A stretch of DNA of 64,000 bases from Pseudisothecium myosuroides (Eukaryota; Streptophyta; Bryopsida; Hypnales; Lembophyllaceae). This document shows, one piece after another, positions 23,353-34,844 of the stretch (the stretch's first letter is position 1; each line of letters begins with the position of its first letter). The translations under genes and the position numbers were made by a program. Under the pieces are notes generated by a model that saw only the letters and a list, made by a program, of their open reading frames with translations, did not search any database and was not told the origin of the DNA. Location of the stretch: the NCBI GenBank assembly GCA_951799445.1, contig OX637296.1, positions 11,222,001 through 11,286,000 on the forward strand. Direction: 5' to 3'.

Positions 23353-24073
23353 GGGTCGTTGCAAGAAAGAGTGTCTGTCTTTGTTCCACTTTGGCCTTTT
23401 CTGGCCTTTTTTTTTAGAGTACTATAAAATTAGAAAATATTTTTTTAAATATTAAAAATATGATTAATGTATACACTTGTAAGAAGAAGGTAATCTATGA
23501 AGAAAAAACACAAAAAATTCTCTAAGTAGAAGAACTAGAAAAGTGTAGAATTGCCAGAAAATAGATACTTTGACGTTTTAATTTGTAAATAATTGAAAAA
23601 ATATTTTTTGAAGAAACTAAAGAATTTCATTTGAGAAGACTTCATAGTAAAGACATTTCACCAAAAGAATGATCTTGAAACCATCTTCAATGTTTAAAAT
23701 TGCGCATGCAGGGAGCCCTATTTGAATGTAGAGGATATAAAATAAAATATTTTTAAATTTCCTTTGTTAGAACTATGGTTTCCTACTACAGAAATAGACC
23801 ATAGAAATTTGAGCTCTAGATCATTAAATTTAGGGACTCCATAATATAAAAAACCCTGAAAATTCAAAATGTGACAAATTAATTTAATTGATTTTTAAAC
23901 ACAAAATTATTTTCTTAAAATCTGAAAAATATAAGATATGATTGCACTCAAGACAAACATATTCAATGAAAATTTTAAGTTCATGTGAGTCATGCTTCAA
24001 AAGTTATTGCAAATGAGAGCTCTGGCATTCCCCTGTGACAAATAACCGGTACCACTCTTTCTTTCAACAACCC
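23353..24073 (-). mobile_element. Family A TIR element, copy 3 (721 bp)
   Basis: It starts GGGTCGTTGCAAGAAAGAGT and ends CACTCTTTCTTTCAACAACCC. Its left part, read in reverse, matches the right part of copy 2 (for example CTAGTTCTTCTACTTAGAGA against CTAGTTCTCCTACTTAGAAG), so it is inverted relative to that copy. Non-coding. Confidence 0.6.
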
Positions 24074-24991
24074 TAAAGATGCTCTATAAAGTCTCAAAAT
24101 TTATATAGGCGCTCAACCCACTTCAATATTCACCCACCTATATCTACAATTCTACATATAAGGCAAATTTTAATTTTAATTTTTGTTTTTTTGGGGTTCT
24201 TGTGGAAATGTAATATTGCTTCATTATTATTTGTGAATGAAGTTGCACATTGAGTTTTTTTTTTCTAACTCGTATAAATGATTGTCGTCGATGCCAATGA
24301 TTCACCTAGTCCTTGGATCAAATCAATTCTTTTAATTCTTTAATCTTCTAAGAATATGAATTCTTACACCAAAAAAATTCATAAAATATAGAAACATAGA
24401 AGAACAAGTGAATTTTAAATTGTGTGCCTTAGTTGTATCATTAGTAGAAACATGGCCAGGGAGACTATAGAAAAGAAAAATCCTCGTGACAAACTTGAGT
24501 AGGAATGGGTCTTTGGGAGCATGTTTCTCAAGTCTACATGGCCTGTGTTTCTACTAGTGTATGCAAGTCATGTGGAACCAAATAAAACAATCAATGGCTC
24601 TACAACAAAATAAAACTCACCAAGATAAATTGCACAAAGACACATTTTAGCAACGTCAAGTACTAAAGACCTAGAATTGAAATTCAAGGTAATACCATAT
24701 CATTTACAGTCACTTTAAAATTCTGATCCTTAAACCCCTAAACCGTAAACAATTTTTTTCAAAGCTTTGGTGATTTCCTATCTCTATCTATAATGTTCCA
24801 ACAATTTTGTATGAAAATTTGTGAAGCAACTTCTAAATAGATAGCACCAATTTTTTTTTGGAATACACCTAGTAAGAGACTAATCCAATTTTATAGTGCA
24901 TTGTGGATTCCTAATTAAACACCAAATTAAGTGACTCTTTGCAAATACCAAAATTTAAAACCTTCTACAATCATATGTCAAGTGCATTTTT
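24074..24991. other. AT-rich intergenic sequence with one family B-like end
   Basis: TTAA followed by ACCCCTAAACCGTAAAC at 24730-24750 resembles a family B left end, but no partner end was found. No gene was seen. Confidence 0.35.
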
Positions 24992-24995
24992 TTAA

Positions 24996-25893
24996 CCCCT
25001 TAAGCCTTGAAGTTTTTTTTTTTTTTTTTTTTTTTTGGCAATATAGAATTTTTAGTCATCCATTTACAAATGTATTTTCAATTTTTTCTTTGAACATTTT
25101 ACACAACATGTCATCAAAGAGTAGCTCCAAGGAGCAACAATTTTGATAACATTTGACTATATGGTTAAAAAGTTATTATATAATATGCAATTTGGGCAGC
25201 TTAAAAAAAATCATATTTAAAAAAAATAGAAATTATACTTAATTTCCTACATTAGTTTATATATACTTGAAAAGCTTTAAATCATTATATTTTTATTAAT
25301 GAGATGAATATTATGAGGAATTTTAGTTTGTGGGCAATTATAGAATCTCTACTTCCAAATAAACTTTGAAGTCTTGTTTTGAATTCAATTTTCAATTTTT
25401 TTTGAAAAAAAATTAAAACATAGGATGTAGATTTTTTATCAAGACATTATAATAGTTGTGGATTGAAAATTTTAATTCTATAACTAAAAGCAATTTAGTA
25501 TTTTTAATCATATAAACCCTTACTACTTTTTTCAAGCATGAATATGATTTAAAAAAAATTTAATATATATTTCAAAATTATTTCTTCAATATATTATCAA
25601 TGGAGAAATGCAAGTTGTAGGATATACACATTTTTGTGTAATAAAATTTGAAAGATGAAACTTTATTACTTGGGAAGAGTTGAAAATATTTCTTTTTGAA
25701 ATCCAAGCATTATGATCTTGCAATTGGTATAGTTTCTTACTATGAAAATTAGGGAGGATGTATCTAACAAGTTAACTAAAGGATTCTATGGTTGGATTTG
25801 TTAATGAATAAATGTAGGTGAAGATTTTAGCTTTGCTTTAGATACAAGTATTTTGAAGCAATTTTGGACCTAAAAACACCGCGACTTGTAAGG
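24996..25893. mobile_element. Probable family B-related TTAA element (898 bp, degenerate)
   Basis: TTAA at 24992-24995 is followed by CCCCTTAAGCCTTGAAG; at the other side CGACTTGTAAGGA precedes TTAA at 25894-25897. The length is close to the full family B copies, but the ends are degenerate and the interior is a different subfamily. Part of it (GGCAATATAGAATTTTTAG near 25036) recurs near 26843 as GGCAACATAGCAATTTTGGG. Confidence 0.4.
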
Positions 25894-25897
25894 ATTA

Positions 25898-27498
25898 AGA
25901 GCCCTGGTGTGAACCTTCCATTACTATAACAAATGTTGAAAATACATTTCAATGAATTTTTACAGTGAATGGAGGTATAATTTGGTAGCTCTATGAGGTA
26001 GCTTAGAAAATATTCTATTTTGAATGATAGCCTATAAATTCAATGATTGTCTTTTTTTTTATTCTTTCAATTTAGGTGATACCTCCACTCGGTCATTAAA
26101 AACCAAGATAAGCTCATTAGTTTACAAAATTCATTCACAGTAGAATGGACCCCGCTATTTTGTACCTCCGAGAATGGGACGTGGCACTTGTTGGTGCCAA
26201 ACCCGTTCCTCTGACCCTTTCGTTGTGTTGGTTGTAATTTGAAGGGGGCCTTTGGGCCCCCCCACCCGCATTTTATGGCGTTCACACTTTCAATTTAGCC
26301 CCTAAAGTTCTTTAGATTTTTCAAGTCAAAAATAGTACAAGAACATTCTTTTCTAGAACTTACAATGTTAAATTTTTAGTCTTTATTAACCCTTAAACAA
26401 CATTTGATGACCTCAAAGGTAGCCCAAGGAGGAATAAAAAATCTTCTTGAAGCGAGGTATGATTTTTATTGCTTGTCCAAAGTTTGTATAGACATGGCAT
26501 GCAAAAGTGAATAGTGAATAGAACTTTGACTTTGCAGCCTAAATGCGGTGCTTGGTAACTACTATAGAAGTGGGCCCAATAGGTTGAACATTCTAAAAAT
26601 AATCCTAAAGCCACTTTTTGTCAATGTTTCTTTCAAAATCAAGTTTGAGGGGCTTGACCTGTTGTTTATGGATTAATTTTAGAATAGATTCAACTATAAG
26701 ATCTCTAAGTTAATCCCTAAATGTCCAAAGGATACATGACAAATCTATGACGTGCTACAAAACATGGCTTCTTTGAAATTTTTGGTGTTTGCATCAAAAG
26801 ACAAGATGAAATCCCTAAAGGATCAAATAACAACATTTTTTTTGGCAACATAGCAATTTTGGGCATCTTATTGCAAATGGAAATTTTATTTGTTTTTTGC
26901 AATTTTTTTACACTAGATGGAGATAACAAGAACCTTTCTATTACATTAGTTTTCATTACTTTTGGATAGATAAGTAAAAAATAACTAAAAGATTTGTGAT
27001 TTTTGTCTTAGTAACAACAGGACAAGTAAAAAAAATCAAAACTATACCCAAAATTTATGTATAATCCCCAAGTGAGTAAAAATAGGTGGGAGGGTGAAAT
27101 TTAGGGTGGAAGAAAAAATGGGTTCAAGAGCCTTCACTAGTCTAACAAACCTTCCTTAGTCTGCAACAATAATTGCCTTGGCAATGGTTACACTAACATG
27201 GACAAAAGATTGTTGTGGCATGCCACAAGATAAAAGAGTTGGTAATGGTCAATTAAAATCAAAAATCCTAAAGTAGTTGCATTTGCTTGCAAATAAAAAT
27301 CATGAGCCACAAAAGACAAAGACATTCAAATTTTACACCACCATTCTTCCAATACTTCAATGCAAAATATTGAAGATTCCTCAAATTAGTATATTTTCAT
27401 AATTAGGCGCAGACATTTGTTACCAAAACAAAGATTCTAGTTCTTCCAAGATCATCGAAAGATTTTGAAATCTCCTCAAACTCTCTCAGGGTCAATCA
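25898..27498. other. Intergenic sequence with scattered family B-like ends
   Basis: TTAG plus CCCCTAAAGTTCTTTAG at 26297-26317 and TTAA plus TCCCTAAATGTCCAAAG at 26710-26730 look like left ends of family B elements whose partners are missing or decayed. No gene was recognised. Confidence 0.35.
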
Positions 27499-27502
27499 TT
27501 AA

Positions 27503-28572
27503 TCCCTCAACGCCCCAACCTGTTGAGCATGTTTGAGTCGCTGTTTGAATTTCCTTTATTCTGCAGCAATTTGCATAAATGTGAGAGCAACTCTGCCCAT
27601 TTCACCATTGATTTGCATCGCCAGTTTTGTTGCGCATTGATTCAGCTGATTATGGCCTGATTTCACTGTTCCAATCTTTATATTATAAGAAACAAAAGGA
27701 ACTGAGTTCTTTAGATGGTGATCCGATTCTACGTTGGATGCACTTTTGGAAGCGGTGACCAACTAGGGAGTGTGATTGACACCGCAAAAAATTGGAAGGT
27801 GGTGCATGTAGTAGATAAGAATGTCACCAACAATTTTCAGCGCAATCAAAAAAACAACCATTCTCTGCGAGACATTGAGGTTCCTAGCACTTTGCGAGTT
27901 TGAGGCAAGAGGAACCAGCTGGGGAGGATCACATCGGGTGGAGAAACTGACACGTGAAAGTCGATCTAAGACGGCAATGAATTGCAAACAATTTTTGTGT
28001 CCGCGAACATGGCGATCAGCTTAGGCAGGCAAATTAACGTATACACACGTCCATGCAACTACATATTGAAAACCAAACCTGATTCAAACAACAACTACCA
28101 AAACACCGCAGATGCCCAATCGACACATAGTACAACAATGGTGAATGAAGACGGATAATTTCAAATTACAGGAACATGGAATCACAAGAGTCTCAAAGAT
28201 CCAAAGTTTGTGACCACAAATTGCAGGCAATGGAAACATTAGTGCAATGTGAGAGGTGCGTACAGTGAGAACAACTCCGCGCATTGGATTGTACATTGCA
28301 GCACAACCAACGATCGTCTACTGACTACAGTAGGTAGAAATCCGGAATTTTGGGCTAACTACTTTGTCCCAAGATAAGCTTCGCAATCATCTGGGCTCCA
28401 TTGGCCAATTCAAAGGTCACCATACGTTCCAGCAAGCACGGCATCAGGTTCCAGATTTGAAATTGGACAACTTTTATTTTCAATTTTTTCCCATTCTAAA
28501 TAATCTCCCACCGCAACTGCAGATTGAAAAAATTAGGAACGGCGTTTTTTGCACTGCCGGGGCGTTGAGGGT
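27503..28572. mobile_element. Family C TTAA-bounded element (1070 bp)
   Basis: TTAA at 27499-27502 is followed by TCCCTCAACGCCCC. At the right, GGGGCGTTGAGGGT precedes TTAA at 28573-28576. The 14 bp ends are inverted with one difference at the outermost base. The interior is GC-richer than the surroundings and has only short frames (27715-27903, 28364-28576), none recognisable. The ends differ from family B, but the TTAA and CCC start are shared, so it is likely another piggyBac-like lineage. Confidence 0.65.
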
Positions 28573-29026
28573 TTAATCTGCAAATAGGTACTAACAATCA
28601 AAATCCTATCAACTACTACTACACAAAGGCACAAAAATTATTGAAGGTCACCCTATCTTCTATAATAATTAAGTTGCCAATTGAAATTTGCTCTTCAAAA
28701 GACTTTTTTTAATTCATAAGAAGCCTATACAAGCCTTCAAATACAATATCCAGTGCAAGATACATGTCTCACCATTTTTTTAGCAATCTAGGACATAAAT
28801 CAATATTCATACATGAATGTCAAGAGAAACATAGATAGTCAAAAAACTCCAAATTTAGCCTATGAGGCCTCTAATCAATAAAATGTTTGTTTTAATACAA
28901 TCTCTTGTTCTAGCAAAGGATCAAAGAGTATTTATACAACCAATTCAAGCAATGTTATAAATTCTTTTCCTAGCTGCCTAAAAGAGCTTATTGTAGATAG
29001 AGAGAAAAAACCTTTTTAGAATATGT
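28573..29026. other. AT-rich spacer before the LTR
   Basis: No gene or repeat was recognised. Confidence 0.4.
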
Positions 29027-29680
29027 CTGTTGGATCATGGTTCTCCTAAATCTAAGCCACATGAAGTTCCATGCAGTTACTAAAGGGAAAAAAAGTGGCC
29101 TCATGATGTCACAGACATTCAAAGACCTTTTAGATACTTTGATAGTCTTCTAATATCTTTTGAAAGCTCCCATAGTCTTCTAAAAGTTCTCCCAAGGATT
29201 CCATCTACTAATATAAGTAGGAGGCAAGACTAGGAACTTTTAAGTTTGGCCAATATTAATTTTGGAGTAATCCTTCATTGTTGTCTTGTCTTGTATCTTG
29301 TTCAAATTAATTTAGTACAATATATTTTTGCAAGAGCTATTTTTGCATGTTTTTGTACTTTTTTTTAATAGTTCTTGTGTCGCTAAAGGTTTAGCAAGAC
29401 TACCATCAATAATACTAAAGCTTAGTCTTTTTTGATTGAGAGTGGATTACCCCCTTCTTGAAAGCACTAAAACATTTTAGAAGTTGCGGACTATCCTCCT
29501 TTAAACTTGTATTATTTCATATTGAAAGTCTTTTCTTGATTAAGAGCAGATTATTCTTTTTTATAAATTTTTTTAATATTTTAAAAATTGCGGATTACCC
29601 ACCTATAAATTGAGTTTGTTTTTACATGATTTTTTTTAGCTTCTCCCTAAAGTGAATTCAAGATGTTAAGAGGTGTAGAT
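29027..29680 (+). mobile_element. 5' LTR of a decayed Ty3/gypsy retrotransposon
   Basis: The segment starts TGTTGGATCATGG and has a TATA-like CTAATATAAGTAGGAGGC near 29207. It ends just before TAGTATCA at 29683-29690, a one-base variant of the usual TGGTATCA primer-binding site complementary to initiator tRNA-Met. A second, partial copy lies at 55335-55681, sharing TTGTCTTGTRTCTTGTTCAA and the AGTCTTYT...CCATAGTCTT pattern. Gag-like sequence follows downstream. The exact ends are inferred. Confidence 0.6.
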
Positions 29681-29984
29681 ACTAGTATCACCTTCTAAAA
29701 GTCAATAAGGATTTCTCAATGAGGACCAACCATATCAAAAAGTTTGTTATTAGACTCAAAAACAAGCAATGTAGAATTTCTCAATCTATGATGAATACCA
29801 TCCCTCAAGATTTTCATCAAGAGATTCAACAATGATCTCAATTTAAGGAAAGAATCCATTTACTCAATATCTAAATATTCTAAAATTTAAAGAACCACGG
29901 ATTAGTCTTTCCAAAAAATTTCGAGGATTTGTTAATAAAATCTAGCTTATTACCTTTTTTTTGACCTCATCACTATCCAACAGA

Positions 29985-31260
29985 CAAGTTGCAAGTGTAT
30001 TTAGTTGGAATTTTGCTTACAGGGCAAGTTCCCTCTTGGTTTGCTCCTTTATTTGAAAAAAAATCAATGATTATGAACAATTTTGAGTTGTTCTTAGCTG
30101 CATTTGTAGAGGCTTTTGAATAGCATGACAAGATCCATTGGGCAACAATCAAAATTTGTTTTTTACAAGAAGGACTGCGGTTTGCATCAACATATGTATC
30201 AGACTTCAAACAAAGACTAGCTTGTAATATCAATTGGAATGAAGAAGCACTCATGAATCAATTCCATTAGAGATGAACCCCTAAATGCCTAAGGCCTTTT
30301 TTGAGCTTTTAGGAATTTGCTCTAAATTGAACAAAAAGCCAACATTTTGATAAGTTGTATAATTTAAAAAAAATTCTAATTGTGCAAATTCAAACTAGAC
30401 ATGTTAGAGATCACTTAGGAAAAGAAAAAATCACTTATGGATCGAAAGATTATAATGTTTGATCATGAGGGTGTTAAAACTAAGAAATTCTTTCAATCCT
30501 TTTTTTACATGTCAAATCAAAAAATTTGGTCACCAAAAAAATATGAGGTTAAAGGGCTTAACATACATAACCACAATCAATTTATGGCTTCTCAAAATCT
30601 ACTTAAATTTTTTTTTCTAATGTGATTTTTCCTCCAAGATCTAGTGTATAAATTGAGGCTCATTTCCAAGAGCCCTCAACACTACAAAAAGTCAAGATTA
30701 CAATGGGTACCCTTGCACAAAATCTTGCATAGAAAAATCATAATCAATCATTTTTAAAATCGGATTTTTGATGCTAAAACTAGACTTCAAAAGAATTTTA
30801 CAAAAATGTAAACTACTAAAAATAGTAATTTGATTAGGATTTATTTAACTTCAAAGTATTGTCAACACCAAAATTTGGTGCTTCGGACATTTAGGGGTTA
30901 AGCGATGATGTGAAGGACTTGGTGTTTTTATCTTTGTCTCACCCTCGAATACTCAATGAAGCGATAAGTCAAATTGAAAAGTGTGACGATTGATTGTTCA
31001 AAGGACAACAAGATCAATGTTCTTAGATTTTATATAAACTATACACAACTTCTTTTCATTTATTCGCGTCAACAAACATCCCAAGCAACCATTTTGAAGT
31101 AGAAGATATGCAGATTGGTCCAAGCTTCTTACTACAGAAGAGAAAAAAAACATCACCTTGATGAAGATTTATGCCTATTTTTGGAGGGCCTAAACATAAT
31201 TGTCACAAAAAGCAAAATCAACAACTTTTTAAGACAAGAAACACAACTATTTAAAAAAAA
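29985..31260 (+). pseudogene. Ty3/gypsy gag remnant, split by a TTAA element
   Basis: Translation of 29985-30277 gives a decayed capsid-like segment (GQVPSWFAPLFEK, then LFLAAFVEAFE and FASTYVSDFKQRLAC) as in plant Ty3/gypsy Gag. The frame resumes after the inserted family B element with SDDVKDLVFLSLSHP and LNEAISQIEKCDD at about 30903-31000, the expected continuation. The nucleocapsid region near 31130-31230 has lost its cysteine knuckle (DLCLFLEGLN where CLYCG-like sequence is expected). Several in-frame stops show that it is dead. It belongs with the LTR at 29027-29680 and probably with the pol remnant at 41813. Confidence 0.72.
30278..30897 (+). mobile_element. Family B TTAA element inside gag (620 bp)
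   Basis: The right boundary is CGGACATTTAGGGG followed by TTAA (30898-30901); the left boundary is TGAA (30274-30277, one change from TTAA) followed by CCCCTAAATGCCTAAGG. It is shorter than the 906 bp copies and represents an internal variant. The interrupted gag frame reads on correctly if everything between the two tetranucleotides is removed. Confidence 0.75.
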
Positions 31261-31384
31261 CGAGGATACCTAGCTATAATAGGGACCGTGCAATTGGACT
31301 CTTTTATGCCTTGAGCCAATTGCGGTCCTTTTCTCTCTACCCAACCTTCTTATTGCTTCATTATACCACTATTTCTTAGTCCAA

Positions 31385-31632
31385 CGGTGCTAGTATGTGA
31401 GCCCAAGAATGCGAGCTTGTAAGCATTGAGCTTACAATATAGGTACCTATAATATAGATACCACACACTATAGAAAGTGTATGTATCATAAATATTTATA
31501 ATATAGGTATTTGTAACATATATATATCCTATAATCATAGACGGTTTCTATAGTATATACACCTATAACATATGTGTGTAGTATTTTAGGCTCATGGGCT
31601 CACACTCCTATGCTCACATAATAGCAACCCTC
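31385..31632. mobile_element. MITE flanked by a 13 bp direct repeat
   Basis: The ends are related in inverted orientation: GGTGCTAGTATGTGAGC against the reverse complement GGTTGCTATTATGTGAGC. The 13 bp TTTCTTAGTCCAA occurs immediately on both sides (31372-31384 and 31633-31645). Length about 248 bp. The interior has repeated TATAGGTACCTATAATATAG-like palindromic sequence. A 13 bp duplication is longer than usual for MULE-type MITEs (8-11 bp). Confidence 0.6.
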
Positions 31633-32264
31633 TTTCTTAGTCCAAAGAAGCTCCAAACGCTCACCTTATTGGATTCAAGGCTTCAACTTGTTTTTTAGTC
31701 AAAAAATCCAATCCTACACATATAGATGTAATACCCTACATGAAGGTCAAATTTGAACATAAATTAAGTGTTTTTGGAAATGTCTAAATGTTTGGAATAT
31801 TACAAGTGAAATGTCCAAATTGTTGTAGAAATTATTCATTCATATTGTTTAAAATTTTGAATATTTCAATATTTTGTAAGAAATACAAAAAAAATCATTT
31901 TCAAGTTTGAAAGTTTAAAATAATAATCATCAATTTGATATTCAAAGTAACCAAATACAATTGCAAACTTTGACCTATAATCCACCCCCTTAATCTGACC
32001 CCCTTACAATGACATTTTGAATATCCTATATATTTGCCATACTATCATTCATTGTAATACATTTATCACACATGAAGATTATTTCATTCTTCATATGATT
32101 GCCACCTAAATTCTATTGAGGAGGTTGGAGAAAAATAATGCTAAATTTCAAGACTATATTGAAGAAAGTTTATAATACTTCATGCTACATGGTATGGGCA
32201 TCTCAACATCATCTTTGAGACCTCTTCATTTTCAAACAATTCATTCTAATCCTTTTTTTTACAC

Positions 32265-32533
32265 TATTCACTTGAATTGGTAGAGGCTACATCACTAAAT
32301 AAAGATGACATGGTATGGATTTCTATAGCTTCTAATTGAAACTCCTTCTCAAATGGTCTCAATAAGCCACATTTCTTCCATCTTTTTATGATCAAGGCAG
32401 TTTCAAATCCTACATTTTTTCATAAATCTAACAATTTAAGTACACAAATGTTCATGTAAAGTTTCTATACTAAGATCAAATAAAATATCAGAGGAGACCT
32501 TATTTTGCAATTGTTGTTTGATTGAAGCTACTC
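32265..32533 (-). pseudogene. pogo-like DDE transposase remnant, C-terminal part
   Basis: The minus-strand translation runs through VASIKQQLQNKVSSDI and ends with KRWKKCGLLRPFEKEFQLEA and a stop near 32268, a C-terminal pattern expected for this transposase family. Frameshifts are present. It is separated from the preceding part (33597-34057) by the palindromic family A element at 32534-33589. Confidence 0.55.
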
Positions 32534-33589
32534 GGGTAAATGCAAGAAACACTTATACTATTTGTTGCATTTTGTCACATCCTAGTTTTTGATTTTTTTT
32601 TTGGCCATAACTTTTGTGTTTTAGCTCCAAATTACTCAAAATTTGTAGGGAAGCTACTCATAACCATTATACACCTTTTTCGATGTTTCAAAAAGTTTCA
32701 AAAATAATTTATTATTTATAAATAGCCCCGATAATTTCTCACAATGGGTGATTTAGGGATTTATTGAGCTGAAATTTTGAGAGAATGGTCTTCTAGTAAA
32801 CTTATAGCTACTATCCAAAGGACTTTTAAAAATACTTATTTTTATGTGGTGTACAAGTCCACAAAGAGAGCTCCTTTTTGCATTTTGTTTCAAAGGTTTG
32901 AAACATTATTTTGGTGCGTTTTTTGGTCAAATTCCATCACCAAATTTTTTTCTCAAATGGACAATTTTTTGATTTTCTTTAAAAAAAAATCCTATTTTTT
33001 ACAATTTAAAATCTCAAAAGTGGTATTTTCTTCACTAGAATTTTGGACATAGAATTCACCCTAAAACCGGTGAAGAAAATACCACTTTTGACATTTTAAT
33101 ATTTTTTAAATAGGATTTTTTTTTTAAAATTCTAAAAACTGTCCATTTGAGAAACCTTTTTGGTGATGGATTTTGACTAAAAAACGCACCAAAATAATGT
33201 TTCATACCTTTGAAAAAAATGCAAAAAAAAGCTATTTTTGTGGACTTCTAATCCACATAAAAATAAATATTTTTAAAAATCCTTTGGATAGTAGCTATAA
33301 GTCTACTAGAAGACCATTCTCTCAAAATTTCAGCTCAAAATTTAATTTTTTGGGTTAAAAACAGTGCAAACCCCTCCTAAATCATCCATTGTGAGAAATT
33401 ATCGAGGCTGTTTAAAAATAGTAAATTATTTTTGAAAAATCCTAAAAATTGGAAAAGGTGTATAATGGTTATGAGTAGCTTTCTTATAAATTTTAAGTCA
33501 TTTGGAGCTAAAACACAAAAGTTATGGCCAAAAAAAAAATCAAAAACTAGGATGTGACAAAACGCTTTAAGTGTTTTTTGCATTCACCC
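32534..33589. mobile_element. Palindromic family A element (1056 bp hairpin)
   Basis: The ends GGGTAAATGCAAGAAACACT and GTGTTTTTTGCATTCACCC are family A termini. The arms 32534-33035 and 33070-33589 are reverse complements at about 90 percent by eye, with a 34 nt loop (33036-33069). The core TGGTATTTTCTTCAC / GTGAAGAAAATACCA is perfect. Unlike the ~720 bp copies, the element is a full palindrome made of two inverted family A halves. It lies within the reading frame of the pogo-like transposase. Flanks share AGTAG, so a diverged target duplication is possible. Confidence 0.78.
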
Positions 33590-33596
33590 ACTAACT

Positions 33597-34057
33597 ACTT
33601 TCTAAAATGTATTGTAAATTTGCACTTCAAATGCCGTTGAAGTATTACATTTGCCGGTTGTAGTTGTAATGTGCAATTTGACGGAATAAACAATACACAA
33701 ATCCAAGGATATTCTTTCTTCATCCAAGATAAGAAAGCCTCAAATTTGAAGAGGGACCAACAATCCAAAATCCAAATCATTTTTTGATTTGCAGGCAAAC
33801 TCATCTATACTACCATACACTAATAGTATGGATTTAGTATGTTTGGACAAACTGTTGGCAAGTCTTCAAGTTTGACCAATGATTTTTTTCACAGAAAAGT
33901 GGAATCCACGGTCTAAACATACTCTTGCAAGCAAAGTCTTTGGCAAACACTGGAAATATGATTTGCATTGGAAGCAAGTGTCCATCAACATTTGATGTCA
34001 CACAAGCAGTAACTTCTCATTTGTCTTCCATTCCAATGACTTTGATGTCCTTTGAGC
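33597..34057 (-). pseudogene. pogo-like DDE transposase remnant, catalytic part
   Basis: The translation from the minus strand includes KGSKDIKVIGMED, then VDGHLLPMQIIF and ENNHWS-like residues. The frame at 33595-33804 follows with NQKMIWILDCWS, LSWMKKEYPWICVLFIPSNC and LQPANVILQRHLK. The order matches Tc1/mariner-pogo (DDE_1 type) transposases: a second Asp in LLD-like context (Asp14 of that frame, kept) and a third Asp in the QPxDV motif (here Asn52, QPAN). Stops and frameshifts make it non-functional. It stops seven bases from the CACTA-type end at 34064, which therefore interrupted it. Confidence 0.7.
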
Positions 34058-34337
34058 CTTTAACACTACTAGAAAATTTGCAACCAAATCAACAAAAAAT
34101 GAACAAAAAAGTGTTGATTTTTTTTGTTAAAAAGGTCAAGTTGACTTGGATAGTATCCAACAAATTACAAAAACTTGTTGATTTGTCCTTGTGCAAAAAA
34201 TAAAATTGAATCTAGCCATAGCTAGGAAAGCCAACACATGTCAGCTGCCATATCAACTTGCCGACAAGGCAGCCCACCATGCGGACAAGCCAACAAAGCA
34301 ACCTGCCACAAGGATAAACGGGCGCCAAGGTCCAAAC

Positions 34338-34363
34338 CTTGGACCTCATGGTTGAGGTCCAAG
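34338..34363. repeat. Perfect 11 bp stem-loop
   Basis: CTTGGACCTCA and TGAGGTCCAAG are separated by four bases. It overlaps another inverted pair, GGTCCAA/TTGGACC, just upstream. It lies in an unusually GC-rich patch (34210-34365) inside the CACTA element, possibly captured sequence. Confidence 0.6.
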
Positions 34364-34465
34364 AACATTAACCATTGCACCATGCACAAACTCATTTGAC
34401 TAAGGTAGGAGTAGTATTTTATTTATTTGTTTTTTACAATTGTTTTCTGACTGCTGTGTGACATC

Positions 34466-34814
34466 AACAAACTTTGGAGGTCATTTTGGCATAGTAGAAC
34501 AACTTTTTTCAAGTATTTTGAACTAAGAAAAGTTGGAAAATGAAGTTGACTTTCATTTCCACAATTTGTTTGTGATTTTGAGCCTCCAATCAAAAGTTAA
34601 TGACAAAATTAGAGAGCATGTTTAGAAATGTCAAAGAAAATGTCCATTCCAACCCCTCTCTAAACTTTGACAATAACTTTTGATTGAAGACTCAATATCA
34701 CAAAAAAATTCTTGGAGATGAAATTTAGCTTGATTTCCTAATTCTTTTTGGTCCAAAGTTTTTTGAAAAAAATTCTTCTACTATGCCAAAACGGCCACCA
34801 ATGTTTGCTGAGTT
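34466..34814. mobile_element. Family D foldback element, copy 3
   Basis: The arms of about 160 bp meet near 34650. TTTTGGCATAGTAGAACAAC at the left pairs with TTCTACTATGCCAAAACGG at the right. The inner parts include CCTCCAATCAAAAGTTAATG against ATAACTTTTGATTGAAGAC. Nested inside the CACTA-type element. Confidence 0.65.
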
Positions 34815-34844
34815 TAAAAGACACTGAATTGTAAAAATCCCTCT

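Noticed and set aside
25012..25036. Poly-T run as a retroposon tail or terminator
   Set aside because: A T-run alone in AT-rich DNA is not evidence, and no SINE or LINE body or duplication was found next to it.
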